64,000 nucleotides of DNA, from positions 19,380,092-19,444,091 of the forward strand of contig OY726578.1 of NCBI GenBank assembly GCA_963383645.1. Direction: 5' to 3'. The notes under the pieces are model-generated. The model searched no databases and had not been told where the DNA came from. It worked only from the letters and a program-made list of their open reading frames with translations. Shown here one piece after another: positions 8,669-20,870 of the stretch. The stretch's first letter is position 1. Every line of letters begins with the position of its first letter. Origin of the DNA: Muscardinus avellanarius. Lineage: Eukaryota; Chordata; Mammalia; Rodentia; Gliridae. Made by a program: the position numbers and the translations under genes.

Positions 8669-10246
8669 ATGTTTGGGCTGGACCAGTTCGAGCCCCCGGC
8701 CAGCAGCAGGAGCGCCGGCCAGGGCGAGAGGAACTTTAACGAGGCCGGACTGAGCATGAGCGCCCACTTCAAGGCGCCCGCCTTCCACGCCGGGGGCCCC
8801 CCCGGGCCCGTGGACCCCGCCCTGGGCGCGCTGGGCGAGCCCCCGATCCTGGGCATGAACATGGAGCCCTACGGCTTCCACGCGCGGGGCCACGCGGAGC
8901 TGCACGCGGGGGGGCTGCAGGCGCAGCCCGTGCACGGCTTCTTCGGCGGCCAGCAGCCGCACCACGGCCACGCCGGGGGCCACCCCCCGCACCCGCACCA
9001 CCCCCACTTCGGGGGCAACTTCGGGGGCCCGGACCCGGGCGCCTCCTGCCTGCACGGGGGGCGCCTGCTGGGCTACGGCGGCGCGGCCGGCGGCCTGGGG
9101 AGCCAGCCGCCCTTCGCGGACGGCTACGAGCCGCTGGCCGAGAGCCAGGGGCCGGAGGGCTTCGGCCCGCAGCGGCCGGGAAACCTGCCGGACTTCCACA
9201 GTTCGGGCGCCTCGGGCCACGCCGTGCCCGCGCCCTGCCTGCCGCTGGACCAGAGCCCCAACAGGGCCGCCTCCTTCCACGGCCTGCCCGCCCCCGGCGG
9301 CTCGGACGCCCACAGCCTGGAGCCCCGCAGGGTGGCCCACCCGGGGGCCGTGGACTCGCTGGAATACAATTACGCGGGCGAGGCGCCCTCGGGACACTTC
9401 GACCTGTTCTCGCCCGCGGACCCGGAGGGGCAGCTGCCGCACTACGCGGGGGCGGCCCGCCAGGTGCCGGGGGGCGCTTTCCCGGGCGCCTCGGCCATGC
9501 CCAGAGCCGCGGGCATGGTGAGCCTGTCCAAACTGCACGCCCCGCAGCCCCCGCAGCAGCCCCCGCCGCCGCCGCCGCAGCAGCAGCAGCACGGAGTGTT
9601 CTTCGAGAGGTTTGGCGCGGGCCGCAAGATGTCCGTGGGTCTGGAGCCGGGGGTGGGCTCCCGGCACCCGCTGCTGCAGCCCCCGCCGCCGCCGGGCCCG
9701 CCGCCCCCGCCGCCGCCGCCGCAGCAGCCCCCGCCGCCCCCGCAGCCGCCGCCCCCGCAGCCCGGGCTCCTCGTGCGGCAGAATTCGTGCCCCCCGCCCG
9801 CGCTCCCGCGGCCCCAGCAGGGCGAGGCGGGCGCGCCCGGCGGCGGCGGCCTGCAGGACGGGGGCCCCCTGCTGCCCGGCCAGCACGCGCAGTTCGAGTA
9901 CCCCATCCACCGGCTGGAGAACCGGAGCCTGCACCCCTACTCCGAGCCCGTCTTCAACCTGCAGCACCCCCCTCCGCAGCAGCAGCAGCAGGCGCCCAAC
10001 CAGCGGCTCCAGCATTTCGACGCACCCCCTTACATGAACGTGGCCAAGAGGCCGCGCTTCGACTTCGCGGGCAGCGCCGGGGTGGACCGCGGCGCGTCCT
10101 GGAGCGGCGGCGTGCACGGCGGCGCGCTGGACAACCACCTCTCGCCCGCCGCCTACTCGGGCCTGCCCGGGGAGTTCACCCCCCCGGTGCCCGACAGCTT
10201 TCCCTCGGGACCTCCCCTGCAGCACCCAGCGCCGGACCACCAGTCC

Positions 10247-10311
<65 letters not shown>

Positions 10312-12449
10312 GCGCCAAAATGCGGCCCTTATGATTAAACAGATGGCGTCCCGGAATCAGCAGCAGCGGCTGCGCCAGCCCAGCCTGGCCCAGCTCGGCC
10401 ACCCCGGGGACGCGGGGCAGGGCGGCCTGGTCCACGGCGGCCCCGTGGGTGGCCTGGCCCAGCCGAACTTTGAGCGCGAAGGCGGCGGCGGCGGCGCGGG
10501 AGCTGCGCGCCTGGGGACCTTCGAGCAGGCGCCGCACTTGGAGAGCGCGTGGTTCCCGGGGCCGCACCCGCCGCCCGGGGACCTGCTGCCCCGCAGGATG
10601 GCCGGCTCGGGGCTGCCCGCCGACTGCGGCCCGCACGACCCCGGCCTGGCGCCCCCGCCTCCGCCCGGCGGCTCGGGGGTGCTGTTCCGGGGCCCCCTGC
10701 AGGAGCCGCTGCGGATGCCCGGGGAGGGCCACGCGCCCGCGCTGCCCTCGCCGGGGGGTCTGCAGTTCGGGGGCGGCCTGGCCGGCCTGGGACCCCTGCA
10801 GTCGCCCGGGTCCGGGGTGGGGCTGCCCAGCGCGCCTTCCGAGCGCAGGCCGCCGCCGGACTTCGCCGCGCCGGCGCTGGGGAGCCAGCCGGGCTTCCCC
10901 TTCGGCGCGGGGAGCCGGCAGACCACCCCCCACAGCGGCCCGGGCGTGAGCTCGCCCCCCAGCACGGGCGGGGGCGGCGGCGGCGGCTCCGGCGGGGGCG
11001 GCGGCGGCGGGGGCGCTTACCCGCCGCAGCCCGAGTTCCAGCCCAGCCAGCGCGCCTCGGCCAGCAAGCTGGGCGCGCTCTCCTTGGGCTCCTTCAACAA
11101 GCCCAGCTCCAAGGACAATCTGTTCGGCCAGAGCTGCCTGGCCGCGCTGTCCACCGCCTGCCAGAACATGATCGCCAGCCTGGGCGCCCCCAACCTCAAC
11201 GTGACCTTCAACAAGAAGAACCCACCCGAGGGTAAGAGGAAATTGAGCCAGAATGAGCCCGACGGCGCTGCCGGGGCCAGCAACCCCGGCTCGGATTACT
11301 TCCCTGGAGGAACTGCTCCTGGGGCCCCCGGACCCGGAGGCCCTTCGGGGACCAGTAGCGGTGGCCCCAAAGCCTCGGGCCCGCCCAACCCTCCCGGCCA
11401 GGGGGATGGCACCAGCCTGTCCCCCAACTACACCCTAGAATCCACGTCGGGGAACGACGGCAAACCGGTCCCCGGGGGAGGTGGCCGGGGCCGGGGTCGC
11501 AGAAAAAGGGACAGCGGCCACGTGAGCCCTGGGACCTTCTTCGACAAGTACTCCGCGGCCCCCGACAGCGGGGGCGCGCCCGGGGTGAGCCCCGGACAGC
11601 AGCAGGCGCCCGGCCCTGGCCCCGCCGTCGTCGTCGGGGCCAGCTCAGTGAGCGAGGCTCGAGGGGCGCCCACGCCCCACGAGAAGGCTCTCACGTCGCC
11701 ATCCTGGGGCAAGGGGGCAGAGTTGCTTCTGGGGGACCAGCCGGACCTCATGGCCTCCCTGGACGGCGGGGCCAAATCGGCCAGTAGCTCGCCGCACGTG
11801 GGCGAGTTCGCCTCCGACGAGGTGAGCACCAGTTACGCCAACGAGGATGAGGTGTCGTCCAGCTCGGACAACCCCCCTGCCCTGGCCAAAGCCAGCAGGA
11901 GCCCCCTGGTGACTGGCTCGCCCAAGCTCCCTCCCCGAGGGGTGGGCGCCGGGGACCACGGCCCCAAGGCGCCTGCGGCCCCGCTCGGCCTGGGCATCCT
12001 GTCTACGTCTACCTCCACCCCTGACAGCTACGGCGGGGGCGCTGGGCATCCCGGCACGCCCGGCCTGGAGCAGGTCCGGACACCCACGAGCAGCAGCGGG
12101 GCGCCGCCCGACGAGATCCACCCTCTGGAGATCCTGCAGGCGCAGATACAGCTGCAAAGACAGCAGTTCAGCATCTCCGAGGACCAGCCGCTCGGGCTCA
12201 AGGGTGGCAAGAGGAGCGAGTGTGGCGTGGGGGCCTCGGGGGCACCCGGCGCCGACGGCGACCTGGGCAGCTGCTGCTCCGAGGCGGTGAAGAGCGCCAT
12301 GAGCACCATCGACCTGGACTCCCTCATGGCGGAGCACAGCACCACCTGGTACATGCCAGGCGACAAGGCCCTGGTGGACGGGGCGGACGAGGACAAGACG
12401 CTGGCGCCTTGGGAGAAGGCCAAGCCCCAGAACCCCAACAGCAAAGAAG
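8669..12449 (+). CDS. MN1: MN1 exon 1 coding part (residues 1-1260 and first base of codon 1261)
   Basis: MN1 is a nuclear, largely disordered transcriptional coregulator. It is known to work with p300 and retinoid-receptor cofactors, is overexpressed or fused to ETV6 in myeloid leukaemia, and is needed for craniofacial development. I recognise it from the N-terminus MFGLDQFEP and conserved stretches throughout. Visible along the protein are a His-rich patch (97-113), Pro/Gln-rich blocks (291-307 and 338-366), a basic KRPR (460-463), a 22-residue poly-Gln (527-548), a Gly tract (767-783), GKRK (855-858), a second basic GRGRGRRKR (939-947) and a Gln-rich, probably helical stretch (about 1149-1167). 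The start is fixed by an in-frame TGA at 8645-8647; the ATG has A at -3 and T at +4. The frame is intact with no frameshift. The exon ends in AAG before GT, phase 1. Joined to exon 2 the protein has 1320 residues. Confidence 0.97.
10247..10312 (+). repeat. MN1: Interrupted CAG/CAA repeat encoding Gln22
   Basis: The order is seven CAG, CAA, five CAG, CAA, CAG, CAA, CAG, CAA, four CAG, then CGC (Arg549). The four CAA interruptions should stabilise the tract against expansion. MN1 poly-Gln length differs among mammals. Confidence 0.95.
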
Positions 12450-12455
12450 GTATAT
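12450..12455 (+). promoter_or_regulatory. MN1: MN1 splice donor GTATAT
   Basis: The exon ends AAG and the intron begins GTATAT. Positions +4 and +5 (T, A) differ from the consensus GTRAGT, so pairing with U1 is expected to be weak. The reading frame continues 82 codons into the intron and stops at 12695-12697. Confidence 0.85.
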
Positions 12456-15400
12456 GCGCAAACGCGGTCCCCCTCCTCACCCCTGACCTGCCCCGTTCGC
12501 GGCCTTGCGTCCCATCCCTTGGGCTTCTTCATCTCAGAGCTGGTACCCCTACTTTGGCCGCACCAAGGGGCCGTAGGCATACCTGTTGCCAAGGAGACCT
12601 GGTGGCCTTGGACGGCAAGAACTGGAAGGGCACCTTTTGGGAATGTTCTGAGCGTGCGCGCACACAGCCTCCACACCCCCACCCAGTCTTTAACTGAGTT
12701 GCTCGTGGACCCCTCCCCAACCCCAACACTGGGGCCAGTTTTATTTCCCGTGAGTTTGCGTACCACCTTTTCTCGGTAGGACATTGGGAAAGTTGTGTTC
12801 GAGGTTGCCCCAGCCAGCCCCCGCCTCTCCAGGTTGAGTTCCGTAGGTGACAACCGTCTTTACAAGAAGACTTCTCAGCCCCGGGTCTGCTCCCCCCTCT
12901 CCTCCGAGGCAGTGCCTCATTTGACATTTGTTTCCTAATGAATAGCTGTTTTGCTTCTTTCCAACTATTAAGAGTTTCATTGATGAAGAAGGGGGGGGGG
13001 CTGGAGACCTGTAGGGCTGCGGGAGGCAGGCCGCTGTCTCAGGTGCACCTCCTTGACATGTGGCGTGTGGGGGCTGGGGCGGAGTTTGCTTGGCAGAGAC
13101 CAGGCCCCTTCTTGGGAAGTCATTTGCATATGGGGCTATGGGTATATATTCCTAAGACACAAAGGACCAGCGTTTGTCAATATCTCGCTTGGCTTTGGTG
13201 ACAGATGTCCAGCCCCAGTTCTCTGCCTTCTGAGCGCCCCTCCCCGCCAGGCCTGGAGGCCTCTGAGGTGGGAGGGGCCGGGGTCAGCAAACCGCCTCCT
13301 GCCAGTTGCTCTGGTTAAAGTCCTAATAGCTCTTTCAAACCCAGAGATGCCCTGGGTGCAATACGTATCCTTTTTATTTGAAGGGTTTTTTTTTTTTTTT
13401 TTTTTTTTGCAAAAATAGAGCTCCCACTTTCTCAAAATGTGATAACATCATCTGCCCCCCCCCACCCCCTTTTAGCCTTTTTCTTTCAAACCCTAGTAGA
13501 ATTCCCTGGGTAGAATATTACCAGGAGCCAGTGGCTGGCAATTTAACCCCGTCTTTTATAAAAGGTCTCCTTTGGTCACTGTCCTCTCTTCCCAGTTTTT
13601 TCTTTTGCTTTTCCTGGCTCAAGCCTGTCATCTCTTGACCCCTGGGATTCAGAGGGAGGGCAGGTTTTAAGAGTCTGTAATGTGGGCCGGAGGGGAAGGG
13701 GCCGGGCTGGGAGTGGGGCGGCTCAGAGCCGGGGGATCCCAAGGCACCTCTCCCCAATAGCTTTCTCCCTCAGATTTTCTGATTCATGAATGCAGCCCTG
13801 GCTGCTTTTCTCTTTGTTTGCCTGGTTCCTGCCCAGCCCGGGACGCCCGGTTGCGCGTTCTCATTTGAAGCGGGGTGTTTAGCATGCACCGCAGATGCCG
13901 CGTCCTGTCCAGCGTCAGCCAGCCCTCTCCCGGCTACTCCCAGGCAAGGCCATAAATTGGTTAGTTTGGGACCCTCGGCTCCTTTTCTTTTTCCTTTTAA
14001 AATGGAGTTGGACATAGCGGCCTGCTGGCACCCCCTCCCTTCTCTTTTATTTCCTTGTACACAACGTCTGGATCGATAGCTGGTTAGCACAGATCTTGGC
14101 CCCTGTCACTTGTACCTGGCCGGTCCCGCCACCCCTCCACCCCCGCCCGGCTCCTCCACCCGCCAGTAATTAAAAACATATTTGTCAAAATGGGGCGGGA
14201 AAACTTTTTTTTAAAAAAACACCCTATTTAGAGAATTAATCAAGAAAACCAGTAGCGCTCTCCCATCTAGCTTTTAAGAGGGCCTTAGGCGGTGTGAGGC
14301 GCTGGGTGGTTTTACTGCAATTTTCACAAGGCACCTCCCCGCTCCTTCCCAGTCTGTCCTTCACTGCTGAGGACCGAGCACTGTCACCAAGGGAGGTTTT
14401 GTTTTATGCTCGCGGTCATATGAGAAAAAAAAAAATTTTTTTTTAAACATCCGCTAGTCACTTTAGGGTTGATGTGTAGGTGAATGGCAGGGACTTCCTC
14501 CAGGGACCTGGGCGCCGGCTCCGCGTGGGCAGGGACACCCACTCCACCTCCTTTGTTTCTTACTCGGCAGCTAGTTAAGGCTTTATAAGGTATCTGCGTC
14601 CCATTCCTGCTCCCTTACTGGTAGTAAATAAGGATGATTAAACTTTTCCTTATGATAACACCCTGGAATTCCATCTGTACACACTGTATAAATAGGTACA
14701 CAGAGCTTTCCACAGGCCCCCGAGTCCGCTGGCTGAAAATCAGAGGGAAGCGTGCCATTTTGAAATAGAGTCAGGAAAAAAAAAAAAAAAAACTAAGGCA
14801 AAATGTTCTGTTTTTCCTTAAAAAAGAAAAGAAAGGAAAAAAAAAAAAAAAAAAAAAACAGTGCCCGTGGTCCCATTAGCCAGGGCCAGTGATATCCCAT
14901 GGCTCCCAGTGCACCTCTAGGTCCCAGTACCTGCTAACCCTTGTTTCGCCCTCCTGGTCCCTGGTAGGCAAAGTCTATCTTTGTAATGCTGTTTTATTTT
15001 GTCACGCCGTAAAACACGCCAGTACTAATGTGATTAAATATTAACACCGTTTCTGAAATTCTTCGCTCCGATGACAAAATACTCCCTGCTCAGATTGGAG
15101 GGAACGGAGTTAGTGGCCAGAAATGTACGAGCCCCGGAGCCCTGGGCCGGGCCCGATTGTCCGATGGAAGGGGAGGGGGCCTGATTGGCAATTTGTTATT
15201 CTCGAAAAGCCTAGGCTGGGATTGCATGTGATTATGATTTAAAAAGAAAAGAAAAACAAAACCAAGGCTTTCATATCATACTTCCCCTGAGTGCCCCCGA
15301 GTTCTCAACCAACCCACCGGGTAACTTTTATAGAATGGAACTCTCCTTCCGATTCTCTGCGCAAAGTTGGGGTGGGGGAAGGGCGAGATTGTAGAAGAGG

Positions 15401-18400
15401 GATAAAAAAAGAAAGAAAGAAAGAGAACAGCCCGAGGAGTTTGGGCCTATTCAGACATCTGTTAAAGTCAGGGGGGATGATGGGAATTTAAAAATAGTTT
15501 GCACAATCTTTTGTAATGAGGGTGTGTTGTGTGTGAGAGAGGGGGAGGGGAGGATGGAGGAATTTGAAAAGCGAGAGGAGAAATAATAGAAAATAAATAA
15601 TGGATATGGAGTCAGAGGAAAGCATGGTTCCTCTCCCCGTCCCATATAATTTTCAAAACTTGAATGACCCGCGTTGTACCCGATGCCTCTTCTTGTCTAA
15701 CTTGTTTTCGGCCGGGGGTCTCTGAGTCTGAAGGCCCAGGGCAGCCGAGAACGGTCTTTCCCACACAGGGAAATGGAGTCGTCTTCCGTGGACACTCTGC
15801 ACCCATTCTTGCCCTTTTTGGAAGTCCGATGTTTTTACAGTGATGTGGGAGACATTTCTGGAATGTCTTGTTTCTCCCAGTGTTCCAGGCCCAACACAGT
15901 GGGGCCGAGTGGGGCTGAGAAATTCGAGGCAGGCAGGAGGTGAACGCTGAGGCGCCTGGGACGCGCGGGGCGGGCTGGCAGGGGGCGCGGAGGTCCCAGC
16001 TAGCTCAGATGAAGCGCTGGGTTTTGTTTTTGTTGTTGTTGTTGTTGTTTTGTTTTTTTTTTTTTTTTCTGAGCCGTTTTCCCTGTCCCTACACCATACA
16101 GAGAATTTTTAAGGCTTACTCAAACTCGTTTGGCAGAAAGCAAAGCACATACAAGTTTCCCTGCAAAACCACCCAGGCCCGGGGTCGCATAACTCCACGT
16201 GACTTTTGTCCCTCCGGAAGATGTAACCCAAAACTTCGCAGGTGTTAATCAGGGGTGATGTAAACGGATAGGGCTGGCTTTTGTGCATCTGACACTGGGG
16301 CCTCCCTGCCTGCTCCCCGGCTAGCCTAGGACACATACAACTACTGTTCTTCGGAGCTTGTTTAATATTTCATGGCTGTAATAAACCTGTCTCCTTGCCC
16401 CACCTAGCATACATCTGCAATTATACATTTCTACTAAATATTAATAAAGGACAAGGGTGTTTTAAGGGGCCGGAGCCGAGTGGTATTGAACTGTCATGGT
16501 TTCCGCTTTGGGAGTTTTTTCCTGGCTGTTTTGATTTTAAACAGCCATGGCCTGCTAATCTGCAAAATATACTAATATATCCCCATAAATGCTCGACTTC
16601 TGTAGATGGAAAGGCTTTCCCCGGGATAGCTTGCTTTCACGAAAATTCATTTTGATTTCTTGGGAGACTCCTTCAGATCGGAAGTCAGAGAACGTTGAAA
16701 CGCGCTTCTCGCTTATTGAGGGTCCGAGGAAAGGGACGCGGGTTGGCTAATCTAATTTCTCTCTCTAGCAATGAGATTCTATGATTCCCGATGTGGTTTC
16801 TTTTGCCCGACAGAGGTATTTAAATTTCCGCATAGAGTCTTAATAGGTCCCGAAAATAGGGTTGCCTTGGCCAAGAAGTTACAGGATACCCTCTGCTGAT
16901 AGAAAAATCTACATCTTTAATAAACGGTCCGGGAGGGCCAGGTGAAGTTAGAGGAGAGAGATTCTCCCCGCCGGGGCAGGGCGGGCTTGCGTGCATCCTT
17001 GGGATTTCACGGGATCTCCTAAACTCTGCGCCGCAGCATTTTGTAAATCACCAGTGGCTGGTTTCTCCCCACTTGAGTGACGGCAGCGTCGGCTTGTTCT
17101 CCAGAAGCACTCCGGAGATAAAGACGCGTAGTCAGGAACACTGTATTTACTTCTGTTTGGTTAATTTTAGCGATTAAAAGGCTGAAGCTTTATATAATAG
17201 GATGGAGTGTCCCCGGGAGTGTGTGAGGACAAGCAGGCAGGCTCCTATCACATCGAAAGAGAACAACACCAAACCCTTCCATACCCAGGGGCTCTCGCTG
17301 GGTGTGAGGGGTCCGCCCTCCTGCTCCTTTTACCCCACCGAGATCCCCACTCTGGAGAGGTCAGGATAGCCCAGCCTCGCCATCCCGACTCACCCGGGGT
17401 TTGGATTCGCAGGGGGTGGGGAGGGAGGTGCGTTTGTGTTGGGACGGCCGGTGTCTATTTTTAGGCACATCTTGGGTGGACAGATTCGAGTGTGAGATTT
17501 GATCGCCTGTCGGGGAGCTGTTGATGTACACAGAAGCGTGTGATTGAGAAGAGAGACATTTGCAGGAATTTTTTTTTAACTTTTCTCGCCTTCTCCATCA
17601 TGGGGGAACCGAATGGAGTGGTTTGGGGGCTGGCAGGAAGAGAGTGGGGGCCGCGGGTCAGGTGTCAGGACGGGAGCGAAGCCGGGTGACATTTACCTCA
17701 TCCCGAAGCCCCCCCAGCACACGCGCGTACACGCACGCGTGGCCTGGTGTATTCCATCCAGCCCCAAGTTCCTGTCCGCTCTGCCCTTAATCGCCTTCCC
17801 AGCAGCAGAGAAGCTAAACCCGCTAGCTCCGTGGTCTCAGTTGACAGGTTCTGATTCCGTAAAGGACTGAAAGAACGCAAGCCCTAAAAATAGAGGAAGG
17901 ATTCTGAAGATCCAGCCTCCCGGGCCACGGGTGACTTCGACCTGGAGGACTTCAGTAGCAGATGCACGCAGGTCGCCCCCCTCTGGGGTCTTGTGCCCGA
18001 GCGGGGAACGCCACCCCACTTCCACGAGGGGGAGAGTCTTTGGATCGGCGCCCCTCCCCCACCCCCCCAACAATTGTGGGAAGCAGACGACGACGCTTCT
18101 CTTTTATGGAAATTACTCTCCTTTATTGTAATCTTTTGGTACCCAGGACTGGCGCTGCGCTCTCGAATTAGTCATGGCCCTGCCTGCGGAGACCCTCGGT
18201 GTCTTCATGCACAGCGGCCAGGCCCGGCTGCCATTCGGGGGGCCCCCGAGAAGGCTCGTGTGGCAGGTTTGGGGGATGGTGGCCTTCTGGGGTCCTTGCA
18301 AACTTCCTTTGATGGGTTGCCCAGGGCAAAAGTAGCCCAGAGCGTTTCCTCCATCTTCCCAGGACACGTACCCACCACACATATATCCTCACCCCGGGGC

Positions 18401-19426
18401 CTTTGGGTTGCTTCGCAGGGCGCAGGCGAGAAGATGCTGGCCTCTGCGTACTTTCCAGGTCCCGAACTCCAAACTTATTTTCTGACCAGGTTGAGAAAGC
18501 AGAGCTGAGCCGCATCTCCCCCAGCGGGGAGGAGTGTTTGAAAGACATCATTTTGCCGGGGGTGTAATGACGGGAGGCCAAGGCCCGCTTTGTTTGCTGG
18601 TCTGCATTTTAATCAGGTGCAGGAAGCAACTAGTATGTGCGCTCCACCGAGGGGGGAACCGCCACGGGCTCCCCCAGATCTCGCCATCCCAGGTCCCGGG
18701 AGTTTCCCGTGTGGGTCTCACGAGGCCGCATGGGACGGGCGCCCTTGGTCCCCCTGGAGTGGGACTCAGTGCTGGCGATGACAGCCTCCCGAGTCCCTCT
18801 CCTCCGTCTGGACAGAGAAAGCTGGTAGCTGGGTCCGCATAATCATCCCTTCCTGGCCAAGCTGGGTCACAGAGAGAACTTTCTAGCAATCGTCTGTGAA
18901 TCTTTTCACGATATATAACCATCCCAGGGGCCCAAGTGCTCTTTAGGGGAGAGTTTGGGAGGTCTTAACACACTCGGGTTGGCCGTCTCCGAATGTGCCA
19001 GAGGGGCGTCTTACGTCGGAATGGGCCGCGCCACAGCAGGGAGACCCCCCCAAACGTCCCAACGCAAACTCAGAGGGTTTTCTGTTCTGATCTTTAAAGC
19101 CCTGAGCATTCATGTTGCTCGGACCCGAGTTTGTAGGACCAGCTGTGTGAATCCAAATCTATGTCGCGCTTCCCGTTTGGTTCCTTCTATGGAAAGTTCT
19201 GGACTCCTTTCAAAATGTCCACCTCCTAGGAGCTTGAACCCTCTATCGGTCGACCTAGGGCTTTCCAGGGTGTGCCAGGCACGCTGGCGTTTGACTTGAG
19301 TGAACCAAGGTTTTTCAAGGAAAGAGACACCTTTGGCGAAGGCCCTGGGGATACCTTGACTCTGAAGGCTTTGGGAAGTCGAGTGCTTTGAGGATGCTCG
19401 GGAGAGAATCAGGTGTGCGCGCGTGC

Positions 19427-19427
<1 letters not shown>
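12456..19427. other. SINE-free 5' part of intron 1
   Basis: For 7 kb there is not one recognisable young SINE, although later parts of the intron carry one every 1-2 kb. AT-rich blocks with TAAT/ATTA words occur at about 14165-14290, 14560-14730, 15000-15070, 15180-15290, 15480-15660, 16310-16480, 16560-16960 and 17100-17200. Homopolymers lie at 13386-13408 (T), 14776-14792 (A) and 14837-14858 (A). Depletion of retroposons beside a dosage-sensitive developmental gene suggests conserved enhancers. No gene is seen. Confidence 0.5.
15974..15990 (+). promoter_or_regulatory. CTCF-like motif
   Basis: GCTGGCAGGGGGCGCGG contains the core GCAGGGGGCGC, which matches the CTCF consensus core closely. 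Binding is not shown. Confidence 0.35.

Positions 19428-19460
<33 letters not shown>
19428..19460. repeat. (GT)n microsatellite
   Basis: About 16 GT units are followed by GCGCGCGC. On the - strand this is (AC)n lying where the A-rich tail of the adjoining SINE (19473-19640) belongs. Confidence 0.95.
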
Positions 19461-19465
<5 letters not shown>

Positions 19466-19472
19466 CACGGGT

Positions 19473-19640
19473 GTCATGCTGGGGACGAAACCCAGGGGCA
19501 TTCTACCTCTGAGTTACCCCAATGGCTCATTGTATTTTTTAATTTGGAAATAGGGTCTCACTAAGTTGCTGAGGCTGGCCTCAAAAGTACCACCCTGACG
19601 TCTCGGCCTCCCCAATACCGGAATTAGAGGCGTGCCCCCC
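19473..19640 (-). mobile_element. A-type B1-ID SINE
   Basis: The ID half (19473-19520) and a slightly degraded 7SL half, ending in a run of C, are on the - strand. It is the first retroposon met in the intron. Confidence 0.85.
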
Positions 19641-20661
19641 TCCCCCCCGCCCGTGCCTGGCGAGCCCGGTCTTATTTTTCTCTTGCACGTCCCCACGGCG
19701 ATCTCCATGCTCCGCAGAAAGCCGCGCCATTGTCCCTCAGGAGGGGATGGGAAGTAACTCCACGTCACCCCGTTCCGTCTTTCCCCCGTTCCTTTCCTTC
19801 TTCAAGGAGCCTGTCCTGCAGCCACTAAGTAGCCCGTGGATGTGTTTGCTCATGAGGATTTAAAATTAGGTTTTCCTTCTTGGTGCTTAAAAGAATTTAA
19901 AGTCTTTGGGCGCATAGTTTTTATTTGTTCTGAAAGCCGGGGACAGAGGTACTGAGCTTTCAGAAGAAATGACGCGATTCCCCGGGCCCTTCTGATGTCA
20001 CCAGCGTCGCGGGGAATGACAGGGAGGCCCTCTGCCCCGTCCTCGAGGGCCCCTCCTGGTGTGTTTGAGTGCCCCGGGAACGTGAGATAATAGTCAATGA
20101 GCGGACTCCACACGCAAAACACACACGCACGCACACACGCTCACACGCACACCCACTTACTGCTCCCCGCATCCAAGGCGAGGCAAGGTATCACACAAGG
20201 ATCTGACCCTTTGCCGCTCCCGAGAAGCCCAGTTTTCAGATGCCTCGGAGCCGGGAATACGTGCGTCGCTGAATGATTGGCACCGGCCACCAGGAACGGC
20301 ATCTTTCTGAACCATCGTCTTCTGCGCGGGCGGGCGGGGGCTCCAGACACGCATCCTGCGTTGAAATCCCCAGGCTCAGCCTGCCGGAGGCTGCCGGGCT
20401 GGTGGTGAACACACCAAGAAGTCAACAAGTTCTCCCCAGCTCCCGGCTGGCTAGAAACAACCCCGAAAATGTGAGGGCCTCGCCCCCTTTCTCGTGAGCC
20501 AGTAGGGAAGACTGGATAGAGATTAGGTGCAGTTTGTTTTCTTGGGGTGGGGGGACTTGGTTGAGGGATGCCTGAATTTGGGAGAATCACATTCATTAGA
20601 GTTGAAATATTATGTACCAAGTCTTGGGTTTAGGAGTAGAAAATAATTTCTGTGAAGGAAA
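19641..20661. other. Unique intronic sequence
   Basis: A CA/CACG-rich tract lies at about 20105-20155. Otherwise this is unique sequence of mixed composition with no gene signal. Confidence 0.4.
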
Positions 20662-20870
20662 TTTTTTTTTTTTTGTACTGGGGATTGAACCCAGCCAGAA
20701 GCAATCTACCTCTGGTCTACACCCCCAGCTTCTTTTATTTCTTAATTTGAAACAGTTTTGCTGAGTTACTGAGGGTCTCACTGACTTGCTGGGGCTAGTC
20801 CCCAACCTGTGACCCTCATGTCTCAGCCTCTCAGGCACTGGGATGGCAGGCGTGTGCCACCATGCCTGCT
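20662..20870 (-). mobile_element. B1-ID SINE, older copy
   Basis: A poly-T tail (20662-20674), a diverged ID half (20675-20733) and a full 7SL half to 20870 are on the - strand. Confidence 0.88.

Larger units (their letters stand above)
7790..12450. promoter_or_regulatory. CpG island over MN1 promoter and exon 1
   Basis: G+C is very high and CpG is dense from about 7790 through the end of exon 1, far above the rest of the window. GC3 of the coding part is extreme. A CpG island of this size fits a broad, TATA-less promoter of a developmental regulator. Confidence 0.85.

Noticed and set aside
7700..10933. A 1077-codon frame on the - strand, opposite MN1 exon 1
   Set aside because: It is a shadow of very GC-rich coding sequence, where stop codons are rare in all frames. 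It has runs such as poly-Leu from the CAG tract and no family resemblance.
9612..11235. Arg/Ala/Pro-rich + strand frames overlapping MN1
   Set aside because: These are alternative frames of the same CpG island. The low-complexity composition follows from GC3 bias, and there is no independent start or conservation signal.
12450..12697. MN1 ending at 12697 as a 1342-residue single-exon protein
   Set aside because: The last 82 codons are unlike MN1, while a phase-matched exon at 50332 supplies the known C-terminus. The read-through is kept only as a possible minor isoform.
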